From Fulvia fulva (Eukaryota > Ascomycota > Dothideomycetes > Mycosphaerellales > Mycosphaerellaceae), in NCBI RefSeq assembly GCF_020509005.1, contig NC_063015.1, forward strand, positions 4,030,001 through 4,094,000: a stretch of 64,000 nt of DNA. Direction: 5' to 3'. A program made the position numbers and the translations under genes. The notes beneath the pieces were generated by a model. The model saw only the letters and a list, made by a program, of their open reading frames with translations, did no database searches and was not told the DNA's origin. The first letter of the stretch is position 1. The number at the start of each line of letters is the position of its first letter. Shown here piece by piece: positions 40,180 through 51,107 of the stretch.

Positions 40180-42618
40180 ATGGCGACCGCAGCACCTTCA
40201 GCTCCAGCGGGAGACAGCAACGCAGGATCAGCAGGACCACAGAACAGAGGAGGACATAGAGGACGCGGCAGAGGAAGAGTGGGTCCAAGAGGAGGAGGAG
40301 GAGGCTTCGCAGAAGGCTCTACGTTCAACGGCGGTGATTCAGCACGAGGAGATGGCGGAGGAAGATCTCGCGGTCGAGGAAGAGGAAGAGGAGGCGGAGG
40401 AGGTCGCGGCAGAGGCAATAGAGATCGAGAAAACAGCCAGTCAACTGCACAATCCAGCGGACAAGACCCAACACAAGCACAAATACCCCCTCAGCCCGGT
40501 GGAACTGGCGTCTTTGGTGCTCGCCTTACCAAAGACGCCAATGGAAATCCAAAAGGCGAGAACGAGGGTGCGGAGATTGCAGGAGACGATGTCGAGGCTG
40601 AGGTGTGTTTTATTTGCGCATCGCCAGTCTCTCATAATTGTGTTGCTCCATGTAATCACCGCACCTGTCACATCTGCTCCCTCCGTATGCGTGCGCTGTA
40701 CAAAAGCAAGGCTTGTGCGCACTGCAGAACGGAGGCTGCAAATGTCATCTTCACGGATGATGCTGAGAAGAGGTATGAGGACTTCAAGACGGGGGACATC
40801 TTCAAGGACGATCCGAATCTGGGCATCAGCTATGAGAAGCTAGAGATCTTCGAGGATACTGTACTCTTGTTGAGGTACAACTGCCCGGACGAAGACTGCG
40901 ATGTCGCATGTCTTGGATGGCCGGACTTGCATCGTCATGTCAGAAGTGTACACCAGAAGGTCATGTGTGATCTTTGCACAAGGAACAAGAAGGTCTTCAC
41001 GCACGAACACGAACTCTTTACACACCAAGAACTGAGGAAGCACGAGAAGTATGGTGACGATAATCCTGGAGCCATCGATCAGAGTGGCTTCAAAGGGCAT
41101 CCTGAGTGTGGGTTCTGTCGACAGCGCTTCTACGGCGAAGACGAACTTTTCACTCATTGCAGAGAACGGCACGAGAAGTGCCATCTTTGTGAAAGGAGGA
41201 ATCCAAACAGTCCGCAGTACTTCCAGAATTACGATGCTCTTGAGGCGCACTTCAACAAGGATCACTTCCCTTGTCTCGACCAAGAGTGTCAGGAGAAGAA
41301 GTTTGTAGTCTTCGATTCAGAGATGGACCTCAAGGCACATCAGCTGCAAGAGCATCCCAATGGACTGTCAAAGGATGCACGACGAGATGCTAGGCGTGTT
41401 GACATCTCATCTTTTGACTACCGACCACAATACCAGGAACCACGTCGAGGAGGACGAAGACCTGGTAGAGGTCGCGACCCGAACGCTGAAGCCATGCCTG
41501 CAGCTTCTGCTGGGCAAATGAGCCGTGCCGAGCTTGCTCACCAAAGGGAGCGAGAGATTCAGAGCGCACAGTCTGTAACAAGTCGGTCTTTCGGTGGGCA
41601 GCTCAGCGCTCCCGATCCAACGCCGGCACAAGCGAGAGGTCCGGCGCAATCCCGAGCGCTAGCAAGTCCTCAGGTCAACAACGCCCAACCTGCAGCACCT
41701 GCAGTACAGCCTATCTCACCGAGACCAGCGCAAGCACAAACTCCACAAGAACAAGCAAGAGCTCTACGACATGCTACTGTGACGGAACGTGCTGGTAATC
41801 TACTTCGCAACGACAAGGTGAAGCTCGATGAATTCCGTGAACGCATCTCGGCATATCGAAACGATCGAATCAGCGCTGGCGATCTCATCGACGCCTTTTT
41901 CGCACTGTTTGACACCTCTTCAGACCAGCTTGGTAAGCTCATTAAAGAGCTCGCAGACATCTTCGAGCTCAGCTCGAAGCGTGATGGCTTGCTGAAAGCG
42001 TGGTCAGACTGGAAGGCTATCAACGAAGACTACCCTTCATTGCCGGGTCCTGCTGGTGCCAATACTACCGCAGCTGGAATCCTTGGACAAGGCGTTGGTG
42101 CATCACGAGTACTGAAGCTGAAGAGCTCAACAGCACAAAGTTCACGTTCCTCCGTTGGCCGACAGGCCTCATGGGGTACAGCCTCCGGCACAACGCGATC
42201 CAACCCTTTCCCATCGTTGCCACCAACCAACGGCGGCCCCTCAACAGCACGCGGACAAGCGCCTCCAGCACCCACACCCAATTGGCTCGCCATGCGTCCC
42301 GCCGGTTCATCAACCTCCTCATCAGCCCGCCCTTCACCACAACCAAGCAGGAACGTCTCATCGGCGAACTTGTCCAACAAGAGCGCCTTTCCATCTTTGC
42401 CAGCCGCTAAGAAACCCACGAGTACCGTCTTCACACCCGGTTACACTGGTAGAGGCGTCATTAGAAGTGACTCCAACTACGCTGGTGCTAACGCCTGGGG
42501 TGGGGGCGGAAGTGCCAGCAATGGCGCGAGCACTCCAGTCCTACAGGCTGAAGACGATGGGGCTGGGAAGGGGAAGAAAGGGAAAGGGAAGAAGCAGGTG
42601 TTGTTTAATTGGGGTTAG
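40180..42618 (+). CDS. HEL2: E3 ubiquitin ligase Hel2/ZNF598 of ribosome-associated quality control
   Basis: Single exon, 812 residues. The N-terminal ~80 residues are RGG-rich (RGRGRGRVGPRGGGGG). A C4HC3-type RING lies at about 143-182 (CFICASPV, APCNHRTCHIC, CAHCR). Several C2H2-like fingers follow (CPDEDCDVACLGWPDLHRH, CDLCTRNKKVFTHEHELFTH, CGFCRQRFYGEDELFTHC, CHLCERRNPNSPQYF). A long Pro/Ser/Gln-rich region and a Lys/Gly-rich end (GKGKKGKGKKQVLFNWG) complete it. This order is diagnostic for Hel2/ZNF598, which ubiquitinates small-subunit ribosomal proteins on collided ribosomes. The helical segment near 560-630 (LIDAFFALFDTS) is also usual. It looks intact. Confidence 0.92.
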   Translation: MATAAPSAPAGDSNAGSAGPQNRGGHRGRGRGRVGPRGGGGGFAEGSTFNGGDSARGDGGGRSRGRGRGRGGGGGRGRGNRDRENSQSTAQSSGQDPTQAQIPPQPGGTGVFGARLTKDANGNPKGENEGAEIAGDDVEAEVCFICASPVSHNCVAPCNHRTCHICSLRMRALYKSKACAHCRTEAANVIFTDDAEKRYEDFKTGDIFKDDPNLGISYEKLEIFEDTVLLLRYNCPDEDCDVACLGWPDLHRHVRSVHQKVMCDLCTRNKKVFTHEHELFTHQELRKHEKYGDDNPGAIDQSGFKGHPECGFCRQRFYGEDELFTHCRERHEKCHLCERRNPNSPQYFQNYDALEAHFNKDHFPCLDQECQEKKFVVFDSEMDLKAHQLQEHPNGLSKDARRDARRVDISSFDYRPQYQEPRRGGRRPGRGRDPNAEAMPAASAGQMSRAELAHQREREIQSAQSVTSRSFGGQLSAPDPTPAQARGPAQSRALASPQVNNAQPAAPAVQPISPRPAQAQTPQEQARALRHATVTERAGNLLRNDKVKLDEFRERISAYRNDRISAGDLIDAFFALFDTSSDQLGKLIKELADIFELSSKRDGLLKAWSDWKAINEDYPSLPGPAGANTTAAGILGQGVGASRVLKLKSSTAQSSRSSVGRQASWGTASGTTRSNPFPSLPPTNGGPSTARGQAPPAPTPNWLAMRPAGSSTSSSARPSPQPSRNVSSANLSNKSAFPSLPAAKKPTSTVFTPGYTGRGVIRSDSNYAGANAWGGGGSASNGASTPVLQAEDDGAGKGKKGKGKKQVLFNWG

Positions 42619-42841
42619 GATGAATTGGTGTAGCTTGATGGGGCTCTTTATGTAGCGATACTGATACATGTAAAACGTTTGCACAGCCCCAACAGGCATA
42701 ATTACTGTCCTGCACGTCGTTAGTCCATTCGACTGCGCTGCCTCTACTGCCAAGTCCTAATATTTTCGCAAGTCACGCTCACACCCAGTCCAGTCAGAAA
42801 GAACGGGAACCCACACAACATCCCCACCACTCACTCCCATT

Positions 42842-43063
42842 CTAATCGCCATCATCCTTGCTACCGCTTGGATGGTCTGGAAGATGATGGTTCGCGTCCT
42901 CCCCGGGCAAAATGCAACCGCACATAGCCCATGGGTTAACACCAAACCCGCATTTCTTGTGGCAGCCTGGATCGCAAGGTTTCCAATTTGATCCTGGCGC
43001 TGCGATGGCTGCGAATGCCAAGCTGAGGAGTAGGGCGAGGAGGAGGGTGAGGGTGAGCTTCAT
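42842..43063 (-). CDS. Small cysteine-rich secreted protein, candidate effector
   Basis: 73 residues from the ATG at 43063. A strong signal peptide (MKLTLTLLLALLLSLAFAAI) ends near residue 22. The mature part has five cysteines, at positions 30, 34, 38, 48 and 50 (KPCDPGCHKKCGFG then MCGC), and an Asp/His-rich tail. Size, signal peptide and Cys content fit small secreted proteins of plant-associated fungi. Function is not known and the odd Cys number is a caution; an unseen 3' exon could add one. It lies about 3.3 kb from the RIP-affected transposon block. Confidence 0.65.
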   Translation of the reverse strand: MKLTLTLLLALLLSLAFAAIAAPGSNWKPCDPGCHKKCGFGVNPWAMCGCILPGEDANHHLPDHPSGSKDDGD

Positions 43064-44587
43064 GATGTAGTGAGTTCGAAGTGATTGGGGCGAGGATGAG
43101 ATGGGTTGTGGTTTGTGAGTGGGAGCGGGCTTGAGGAGGTTGGAGGAGGGTGCTGTTTCTTCTGTTTGGAAGAGATGGGAGGTAGATGGAGGGGTCGAGA
43201 GAGGGTTCGAGTGGTGATGTGGGCAGCCTGTCTATATGGAGGGCCTGCAGTGGATAAGCTTATGTGTTGTAGAGATGTCCGGGTCGTTACGTGGTGTGGT
43301 GAGGGCGGAGGCCAGCCTGGCGAGAGTGGTAGTCTACTCGGTATGGGCTAGCAAACTATGTTCCTCAGTTTACACAAAGCAGGTCTTGTTTTAACTGGGG
43401 ATGAAAAGTTGTATAGCTGGCTCTGTTGTGATGAAGGTCTTGTGTAGCGGCATCACAGACACAATGCATCGCGTTGAGTCCCAAGCCCTCCTTCCATCCC
43501 CTCAGATCACATCAACCGGCCAGAGACACCGACTTAACCTGCACACATTTCCAAAATGTCAAGTACCTGTTCCGCCATCTCCAACGGAATGGGGTTCATA
43601 TGACAACATGAATCCTTCACACTATTCTCCGCCAGTACCTCAAACCTATATATCCCTCCCAATATCCATCTCTTTCAACGTCCTCGCCATGCCCAAGTGT
43701 CGGAAGATGGCGTCCAGCGCATCACCAGCATCGCTGCTTTCCTCCTGCAATCCCTTACTTATAGGAACCTGCGAGACAGCTGGCTCGCTCCACATAAGCC
43801 TTTTCAACTGCTCTTGCTTATGGCCGTTGTTGATAAAGATACATGGAGGTGAATGCCCAGGCGATGTCGGCGTCGGTCATGAAGATGAAGCCGAAGTCTA
43901 GACTACTGTATCTTTGTCATCTACCGGCACGCGTCCGTATGCACTGCTGCAACGCCGATGTCGATGTTTCACGTGGAGCATGTCTCAAAATATCCTGAAA
44001 CACGACTTCACCTCTGCCGACGATGCTCAGCGAAGCGCTGCCGCCGACATCTTCCCCTTTGACGCGAGCTATGCGCCTGTATCGCCAAGCGAGCGCGAAG
44101 CAGTGGTCCATCTCCTACGAACACTGTAGTCGACGCATATCCCCGGCCGGACATGCGAACAACAGGTCCACCAGCGACGAGGCCTCGACCAGGGCCAATT
44201 CGCCTCAGACTGCAGTTTCTGCCTTCCTTCACGACCGTCAACCTCACCTCCCACGCGTCGCCTCACACGACAAAGACGTCTATTGCCTCTTTCCTTTGTA
44301 CATCCACACAATCCCTTTCTCTTCATGCTTTGCTGGCGAAGCACCCTCTTTGTTCGATACCGCCTTTGTCGACTGCACCTCTAATGCATAATAGCACACA
44401 ACCCGCCTAACCTTCACTCGTGCGTTTGCTCGCATATTTCCGCTCACATCACCACTGCACGTAATCGCTGGCGATTGCAAACGACGTCAACGAACGCGAC
44501 GGTCTTTTTCTGCAGCGAGCAGTCCAACTATCTACAACCAACATCACCATTCGAGCAACTACCAACCCTCACACATCGACCAGAAAT
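43064..44587. other. Intergenic, with one possible small ORF
   Basis: About 1.5 kb. A 49-codon frame at 43980-44129 (MSQNILKHDFTSADDAQRSA) has coding-like composition and could be a uORF, a first exon or a small gene. The last ~200 bp before 44588 are pyrimidine-rich, typical of a fungal leader. Nothing else supported. Confidence 0.35.
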
Positions 44588-45601
44588 ATGTCATCGTTCC
44601 ATACCAGCTTCGAGCGCAACGTCAACAACGACATGCAGGACGACGGTCAGCCTGGCCGTGCACCTCCAGAGGCTGAGGATGCAGACATGGCCATGAAGAA
44701 GGGCCTCCCGTCTCCCGGCTACCCCATCGATGAGAAGGCTCACTCTAAGAACGAGTACCCGCCACGATTCTCAACACTCTTCAGCGCAGCACCTGCTCCT
44801 CCACCGCCTCCTCCACCACAGCGAGAGTACATTCGGGTGGACTACCCTGAACCACAGAAGAAGTCAGGCGTATTCCTCCCAATGCCACTCTTCATCGTCT
44901 TCGCGGCCATTCTCTTTATTGAGAGCACCATCCTCTTTGCCTACACGGTCATCGGCCTGTACAACAATGCTCCGGCCAAGCTCTTTCTCTGGGCTGGCCA
45001 GAGCGGTGCTGTAGCCGCGGCGTGCAACTTTGGTCCACAACAGCCGGCTGTCAACATTGCGCCCAACTTCATCATGCCGCAAGCTGGGCAGCCTCTTACT
45101 GATCTCATCACGATCACTCCTTCGACTTCAATCCCGACGTCGACATCGTCCACCAGTTCAAGCACGTCCACAAGCGAGACCTCAACTTCTGCCAGCACCA
45201 CGTCAAGCTCTACAACCTCTTCAACAACAACTGACGGCGCTGGCGAGGCGGCTTCAAACATCGCAGGCATCTTTGGCAGCCTTGAGCTCACAACAGTATC
45301 TGCCGTCAGACCCACTGTCACCAGTGTCAAGCTCATCACCGTCGATCCACCACGACCCACGACTTCCACCACAGTCACTATCGACGCGCCTGCGCCTACC
45401 GACAGTTAGTAGCACTCCACGCACACTCTGACGATTAGCAATAACACTTCAACAGCTGCGACGGATGCTACGGTTACTACCAATGGTGCAGATTCTGTGA
45501 CGAGCTCCGGCTCAGCAGATTCGACGTCAGCACCTCTGGGTGGCATTACTGTCACGCCTACTACGCTGGAGTCTTCGGTCACGCCGGCTCCTACTGTTTA
45601 G
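44588..45601 (+). CDS. Single-pass membrane protein with Ser/Thr-rich ectodomain
   Basis: Exon 1 44588-45404, intron 45405-45455 (GTTAGT...CAACAG), exon 2 45456-45601; 320 residues. The N-terminal ~95 residues are polar and Pro-rich (PAPPPPPPPQREYIR). One transmembrane helix lies at about 97-125 (MPLFIVFAAILFIESTILFA). The rest is dominated by Ser, Thr and Ala (TSTSSTSSSTSTSETSTSAS), likely O-glycosylated. The architecture resembles cell-wall-associated or sensor-like proteins, but no WSC or other named domain is present. Without the intron the protein would stop 51 nt earlier; exon 2 continues the same Thr/Ser-rich composition, which supports splicing. Confidence 0.8.
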
Positions 45602-46325
45602 GCGTTGGGGAATGGCTTGAAAGATCGTCGTGGGAGGTATGTATTCAGTATCGTTTTTGAAATTTGCCGGTGTATGACTAGGACTAAGAAGACTAACTTT
45701 GTAACAGGACATTGTATTGCATAACATGCCCACGTAGACTTTTGTACCACATCTTTGCCGACGCTTCACCGATCGCCAGCCTTCTCAGCGCTTCTGTCAA
45801 GGCGACAGTACCTAGCAGCTGCTGGAAGACCAAAGGCTTCTGCAGCGTATCAATGAGTTCTTTGTCCCCATAATGTCACTTGTTCGTGCTCACCATCGCA
45901 CCTTCCACATCTGACTGACACCAGAAGATTATGCAAATACTGACTTGACAGTGCTGACTCGGCACGGTCGGGTACTATGCACGTCTTATATAGAACCAAG
46001 GTGAAGCAGTAAAGATTCTCTCTGAGTGACCGCCGCCTTCTTCACGCGAGCCACGCTAACGCCGTATGTAGTACAGGCGCGAGTATATCACTGCTTCGAA
46101 AAAGCATTGCGGCGGCCACGTGACCTACCCTCCGCATCTTCGCTGGCATGGTATAGACAGATGCTTACTCGCCGAGAGACTGGCCCTTGAATCGTCGCAC
46201 CAGCGAATTCTCCGCGCATACGGGCGACCGTTAACGACTTCTGTGCAACAACTCGAAATAGAAACAGCCAGAGCAATTTCGCGTTCTATAAGGGACCTCG
46301 CTTCTTTTTTTAATTATAACACGCT
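45602..46325. other. Junction between gene-bearing DNA and transposon block
   Basis: About 720 bp of apparently unaltered sequence. An open frame starting at 46120 enters the pogo element and is not a host gene. Confidence 0.5.
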
Positions 46326-46327
46326 TA

Positions 46328-46377
46328 ACGTGCTTCACCACCGAGCGGGCCACACCACCGAGCGGGCCACTTTTGCC
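46328..46377 (+). repeat. Left terminal inverted repeat of the pogo element
   Basis: Contains a 17-bp tandem duplication with core CACCACCGAGCGGGCCA. It matches the reverse complement of 47411-47460 apart from C/T-type differences. Confidence 0.9.
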
Positions 46378-47410
46378 AAGAACTGTACCACTTCCACAGA
46401 TATAGCTATACAACTACCATTACAGCGTGTATTGTCTTCAAACGAGGCCAAACTGACCTTAGCTGTCCAGGCCACGAAACGCGACGCGACAATCACGAAT
46501 CGACTTGCTACAAAGGTATACGACGCGTCTCGAACTACACTAGGGTATCGATTGAATGGACGACCTCCTCGGGGTGACTACGAGCCCAATTCGAAGAAGC
46601 TTACAGAGCTAGAAGAGAGGGTGATACTTGAGTACATACTCGAGCTGGATCTTAGAGGTTTCCCGCCATTAAAGGCTAGTGTACGAGCAATAGCCGATTC
46701 ATTACTATAAGAGAAGGGTCTCAAGCCCGCTAGTCTCAATTAGACAGACAGGTTCATTAGGCGGCATCGTGAGCTAAAGGTTCGCATAACACGTAGATAC
46801 GATCGTTAGCGAGCCCTAATAGAAGATCTAGACGTTATCGAGAAGTAGTTCTTGCTTATACGTAATATAAAGGAGAAGTATAGTATCCTTAACTAGGACA
46901 CCTACAACTTCGACGAGACAGAGTTTATAATAGGTGTCATTACGTCTTAGAGCGTCGTTACGGGTTCAGAAAGGCGTAGTAGAAAGAGGAAGGTCGTTCA
47001 ATAGGGCAATAGAGAGGGAGTAGAGAGATAGCGTATTAGATAGCTCTTATACGAAGCGAGATTAGTAAGCTACGCAAGTCTAACGAGGCCCTTATATAGC
47101 GGAAAGCACGAAAGCGCAAGTACATTTAGTCTAGAGGGTCTCTAACCTTCGATAAGGTATCGCAATTAATACCTCTAGAGGAAACTAGGAGGTAGGAAGT
47201 AAGTAGAGAGTCGCTAGATAGTGTTCGGCTAGTACTAAGGCTACGACGCTATAAGCGATATAGCGAGTCGGGGCATAACGTACGTACCTATCAAGTAGAC
47301 TCGCTAGATAGCGAAGAATCTAAAGAGGCATTGTCCTCCTAGTAACGATTCTATAGGATGTCGTCGTGTTAAGATACCGTCGTAATTAAAGTAGAAGTAG
47401 TACAGTTCTT

Positions 47411-47460
47411 AGTAAAAGTAGCGCGCTCGGTAGTATAGCCCGCTCGGTAGTGAAGCACGT
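47411..47460 (-). repeat. Right terminal inverted repeat of the pogo element
   Basis: Reverse complement of the left end. Its differences are mainly transitions, and it is followed by the TA target duplicate. Confidence 0.9.
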
Positions 47461-47537
47461 TAATACGTATTATACGTCTAATTTACGCGGGTGTCAATAT
47501 CACCGTCTATTATAGAAGACTTATATATTATCGTAAG

Positions 47538-48634
47538 CCCGGCGCTACGGTAGAGGAAGTACGTATAGGCAATATTACGGAAAGCTGAATAGAATATAGC
47601 ATTATACTAGAGGCTCACTACGTCTATATAGGGGGCGGACTTCCGGTAGTTACGACTTCTATATACGGCTATTATACGGCCAGTCCTTACCTATAGTAGC
47701 CAAGTGTAGTCCTTAGGCGAGAGGGCCTACCTATCGAAGGGACTCGTCGCGCCGCTAGCGAAGATCTAAAACCAATGCCTAAGGAAGGTCACCGGGGTAT
47801 ATAAGTCGATACTAATAAGGATACTTAAGTACGAGACCGCTATACCGCCGATCGACCTATATATCTAGGGACTATAGACCTCCTACTTAGGCAAGTCGGT
47901 ATAGTACCTAGTATAGAAGGTTATCGCTAGTATAGTCGTAAGGGCCCGCAAATTAGTACTAGCGTATAAGGGCATTCGACCCGGAAACGAGCCGAACTAT
48001 CGGGTAAGGGACGAATAGCTAGTAATACAATAGGAAGGTAAGAAGTCGTTTATAGAGCAACTATAGAAAGAGAGGTGGAATAACTAGGGTGTAGGGCATA
48101 GTAGACGCCCTTAGCTAGCGGGACAACCTAAGGAATAGTTAGCTACAAAATCCGCGGTTAAGCACCCCCCGAAGCTTATCTACTACCGCCTTACGAGGGT
48201 ATAGAGTAGTATAGTAACCTAACTACGAAACGAACACATCGGCCTCTAGGGGTACCTATTATAGAGGAAGGTTCTAGGATACACGAATACTAGCTACCTC
48301 TACGGCTATCGCTCCTAGAACGTTCGGTACGTACTCCTCGTCTATCCGAGGTAGTCGCTAGGAAGGGGGGAGTAGATAGTAAAGGCGAGGAACCGGACGA
48401 TTAGGGCACTTCTTAATAACGCTAAGGACCTACGGCGCATTACGAACTAGATACTAGAGAAGGGCTAGCTAGAACAGTACCGCCTAGTAGGAGTAGTGTA
48501 GGAAGAGAGGACACGACGTAGCGCGACGAGACCGGCTAGGAGCGGGGGCTAACGGGGTAGTGACATAGACTACGTACTTTCAGAGGGAAAGCTAAACTAG
48601 ACAAGGAGTAGTCGGCGGCGGGAAGGGTTTTCAC
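47538..48634 (+). mobile_element. 5'-truncated LINE fragment (Tad1-like 3' end)
   Basis: About 1.1 kb nearly identical and collinear with 59811-60908, the 3' end of the longer LINE. The two differ by scattered transitions and one 1-bp offset. Truncation at the 5' end is the usual outcome of incomplete target-primed reverse transcription. A TCTA pentamer tract at 48717-48736 follows about 80 bp later. Region 48635-48949 otherwise holds AT-rich sequence with no coding content. Confidence 0.85.
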
Positions 48635-48949
48635 CTATTCGGGTTTTCCTTTATATATAACAATAGATATATACCTATATAGGCTAGATAGGGTCCTAGA
48701 ATAGGGGAATAACAAATCTATCTATCTATCTATCTATATTATCGTAAGATTTTATAATAGTATCGATATATAGTAATAGCCTTATCGTAGTATAACATAA
48801 AATACTTAAGAGATAACTACCGAGAACGTTAATTATATAACGTAAAGTACTAGTAAGCTATAAACACTAGTAAGCTAGGAATTTTGTCTTAGTACGACTA
48901 ACTCGTATTCTTTATTAATCGTTTTCACTACTATTAAATAGAAAACTAG

Positions 48950-50450
48950 TGAACTTAATACTCTTATTCGATTTATAATTGTTCTCTTTGTCTTCCTAGT
49001 ACGTTTGTACGTTATAGCTAGTCCGACTATAGTTACTATACCGCCGTCTACTTAGCTAGTCCTCTTTCGTACCCTCTAACCTACGACTCTTCTTTAACTA
49101 TTCTATAGCCTTAAACGACTCGACGACTACCTATAACGAGCTAACTCTATATTTTAAGACCCCGCCGTACTAGAGACGCTTTTGTTTACGAGATCGGCGC
49201 TTTATAAGAGTCTTAACTTATCGTTTAAGCTTAGAGTTACGAGCTCTAAGAAGCGCATTCTCTTATAGCATTACTTCGCCGCCTTTTATAAGCTAAGAGA
49301 AGCTATTATAAGCTATTTTGGAGTTACTTAGTATAGCGTCGTATATAAGCTTAGATTACGACGTAAACTCCTTCGAATTACTTAGAGTTTAAGACTACTA
49401 TAATGTCGTCTAAGGCGGGGGTAGTCCTAGCGGGGTTCGTAGGCGTATATTAAGGCGATAAAGTACTACTTACGCGTTAATAGGAACTAACCCTATAGCC
49501 TTAAAGGCCTTCTTATAGTTTGACGCGGTAAATACGTCGAAAAACGCGTCTTTAAACGCCGGAAGGAAGGTTTCTTTATTAATATAGAAGACGCGCTAAC
49601 GCGCTAAGTCCTATACGCGTTATAAGTACTTTAGCTTTAACGGCGTAAAACAAACTATATTAAGAGGCTAGTTATAGAATATACGACGAATACGCCGGTA
49701 TATAGAGCGTAAGGATCTTATAGTCTAGATAGTAGTCCTTAAAACCCTAGTTCAAATAGCTCTTATAGCCGTCTAAAATAAGCAACCTATAGCTACCTAT
49801 AGAACGCGCCTCTATATACGCGTTAAAGTGCTTTAACTACTCGAGGCTAACCACGTTATTTGCCTATCTATTCTTAGAGACCGTAAGGTTCTAATTCCGC
49901 GGTATATCTACCTCTTCGTACTATACTAAAATGTAGACGCGCCCTTTATAGATAATAAAGGGCGGGGTCGAGTAGTAGCGGTATAGATACTCTAAATAAC
50001 TATAACCTACTCTCTATTACTAGGCTAAGTAGCTATAGGGCGAGAGCGTCGTTCTAAGCTAGTAACGACTTTTATAGAGCTAATTACGCCTATTTAAAAG
50101 CCCGTCTTATCGAAGTTATAGATATCCTCGTTATATACGCTATACCTAGTAGTCGTCTCTTATATAAGCTTAAACTAGGCGCTTATAACTTCTAGATCTT
50201 CCTAGAGTATTCTCTAACGGTCCTTCGCTCGGTTAAAGGCCTTTTTATACTCGGTAGAGCGCGAAACAAATCTCTCTACCTAGTTCTTACCTACCGGATC
50301 CGCGTCGCGTTTACCGAGTAGCTTATCCGCTATATCTACTACCTCGCTAAGGGTAAGCGCGAATCCTCGCGAATCGAGGTCGAGGATATATCGAATAATC
50401 GTGAGGCAAAGAGAGAACACGACTATTAATAAAAGTGGCCCTAAAATACG
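48950..50450 (-). mobile_element. Fot1/pogo transposase relic, near full length
   Basis: Reading the minus strand and ignoring the many TAG/TAA codons gives the ordered motifs of Fot1-type transposases: VERFVSRSTEYKKAFNRAK, YNEDIYNFDKTGFQIGVI, ERRSRPIATQPSNRE, LLILDGY, LTLYIPAYSSYILQ and INKE. The DD(E/D) core is therefore present in outline, but several acidic residues and Trp/Gln codons have been changed. CpA and TpG are scarce, as expected after heavy RIP. I could not fix its terminal repeats. It is separate from the element at 46326. Confidence 0.75.
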
Positions 50451-50872
50451 ACACATTCGAAAGCTCTTATTAAGGCTATTCTAACGATATATAAAGCAGG
50501 CCACTACCCCTAGAATTAAGGGAGTTCTACCTTATTCAATCTAGATAGCTTGAAGTTCTCTTCACCCTGTTTCTTTAGCTCTAAACGCCGCGGAGGTGCC
50601 TAGCTATATTAGGCAACTCCTAGGTAATAGTAGCCTAGGCTACGGTACTAACGGCGCCTACGGCTCTATAGGCAAAGCTCCCCTAAGACAACTAGTAGCA
50701 ACTTATAGAGGACGCAAAAAGTATAGAAAGTAACGATTAGCTCCTATACCGGTCTCTATAGGTAATGATCACTTAGCTACGTACGGCGCTTATACTATCG
50801 TATTACCGAGGGCAATAAGAAATAAGGACGACGTCCTAGGCGATTAGTAAGGCTACCCGGAATCAACACCCC

Positions 50873-51107
50873 TGTTAAGATATAGCATCTCAAAGGGAGT
50901 CAATAATTAGGAAGTGATCTAGTAGCCTAAGGTATCTACAATGACTTAGCTTATAGGGAGATACCTTCTCTCCCCTTTAGCTTAGATAGACATCTAACAC
51001 AATCAATATATTGGTTCCTAATATATTGCTACATGCTCGTACTATTAGTTAGTTGAAGATTGATCTCTTACTCCACTCCGCTACTATCTACCCGTACCTA
51101 TTTAACA
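50873..51107 (+). repeat. Copia 5' LTR
   Basis: Begins TGTTAAGATA and ends TTTAACA, so has TG...CA termini. Followed by a putative primer binding site starting GGTTATAAGCCCGG. Confidence 0.92.

Larger units (their letters stand above)
46326..47462 (+). mobile_element. Fot1/pogo (Tc1-mariner) element, internally deleted and RIP-mutated
   Basis: The element is about 1,133 bp, flanked by TA at 46326-46327 and 47461-47462. Terminal inverted repeats of about 50 bp start ACGTGCTTCACCACCGAGCG. The transposase N-terminus is readable (EAKLTLAVQATKRDATITN, then ELEERVILEYILELDLRG), as is the first catalytic region (DTYNFDETEF), with TAG/TAA replacing Gln and Trp. After SERRS the sequence jumps to the C-terminal Lys/Arg-rich part (KARKRKYI), so the second and third acidic residues are missing. 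It cannot make transposase and was probably a non-autonomous derivative. Confidence 0.85.
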
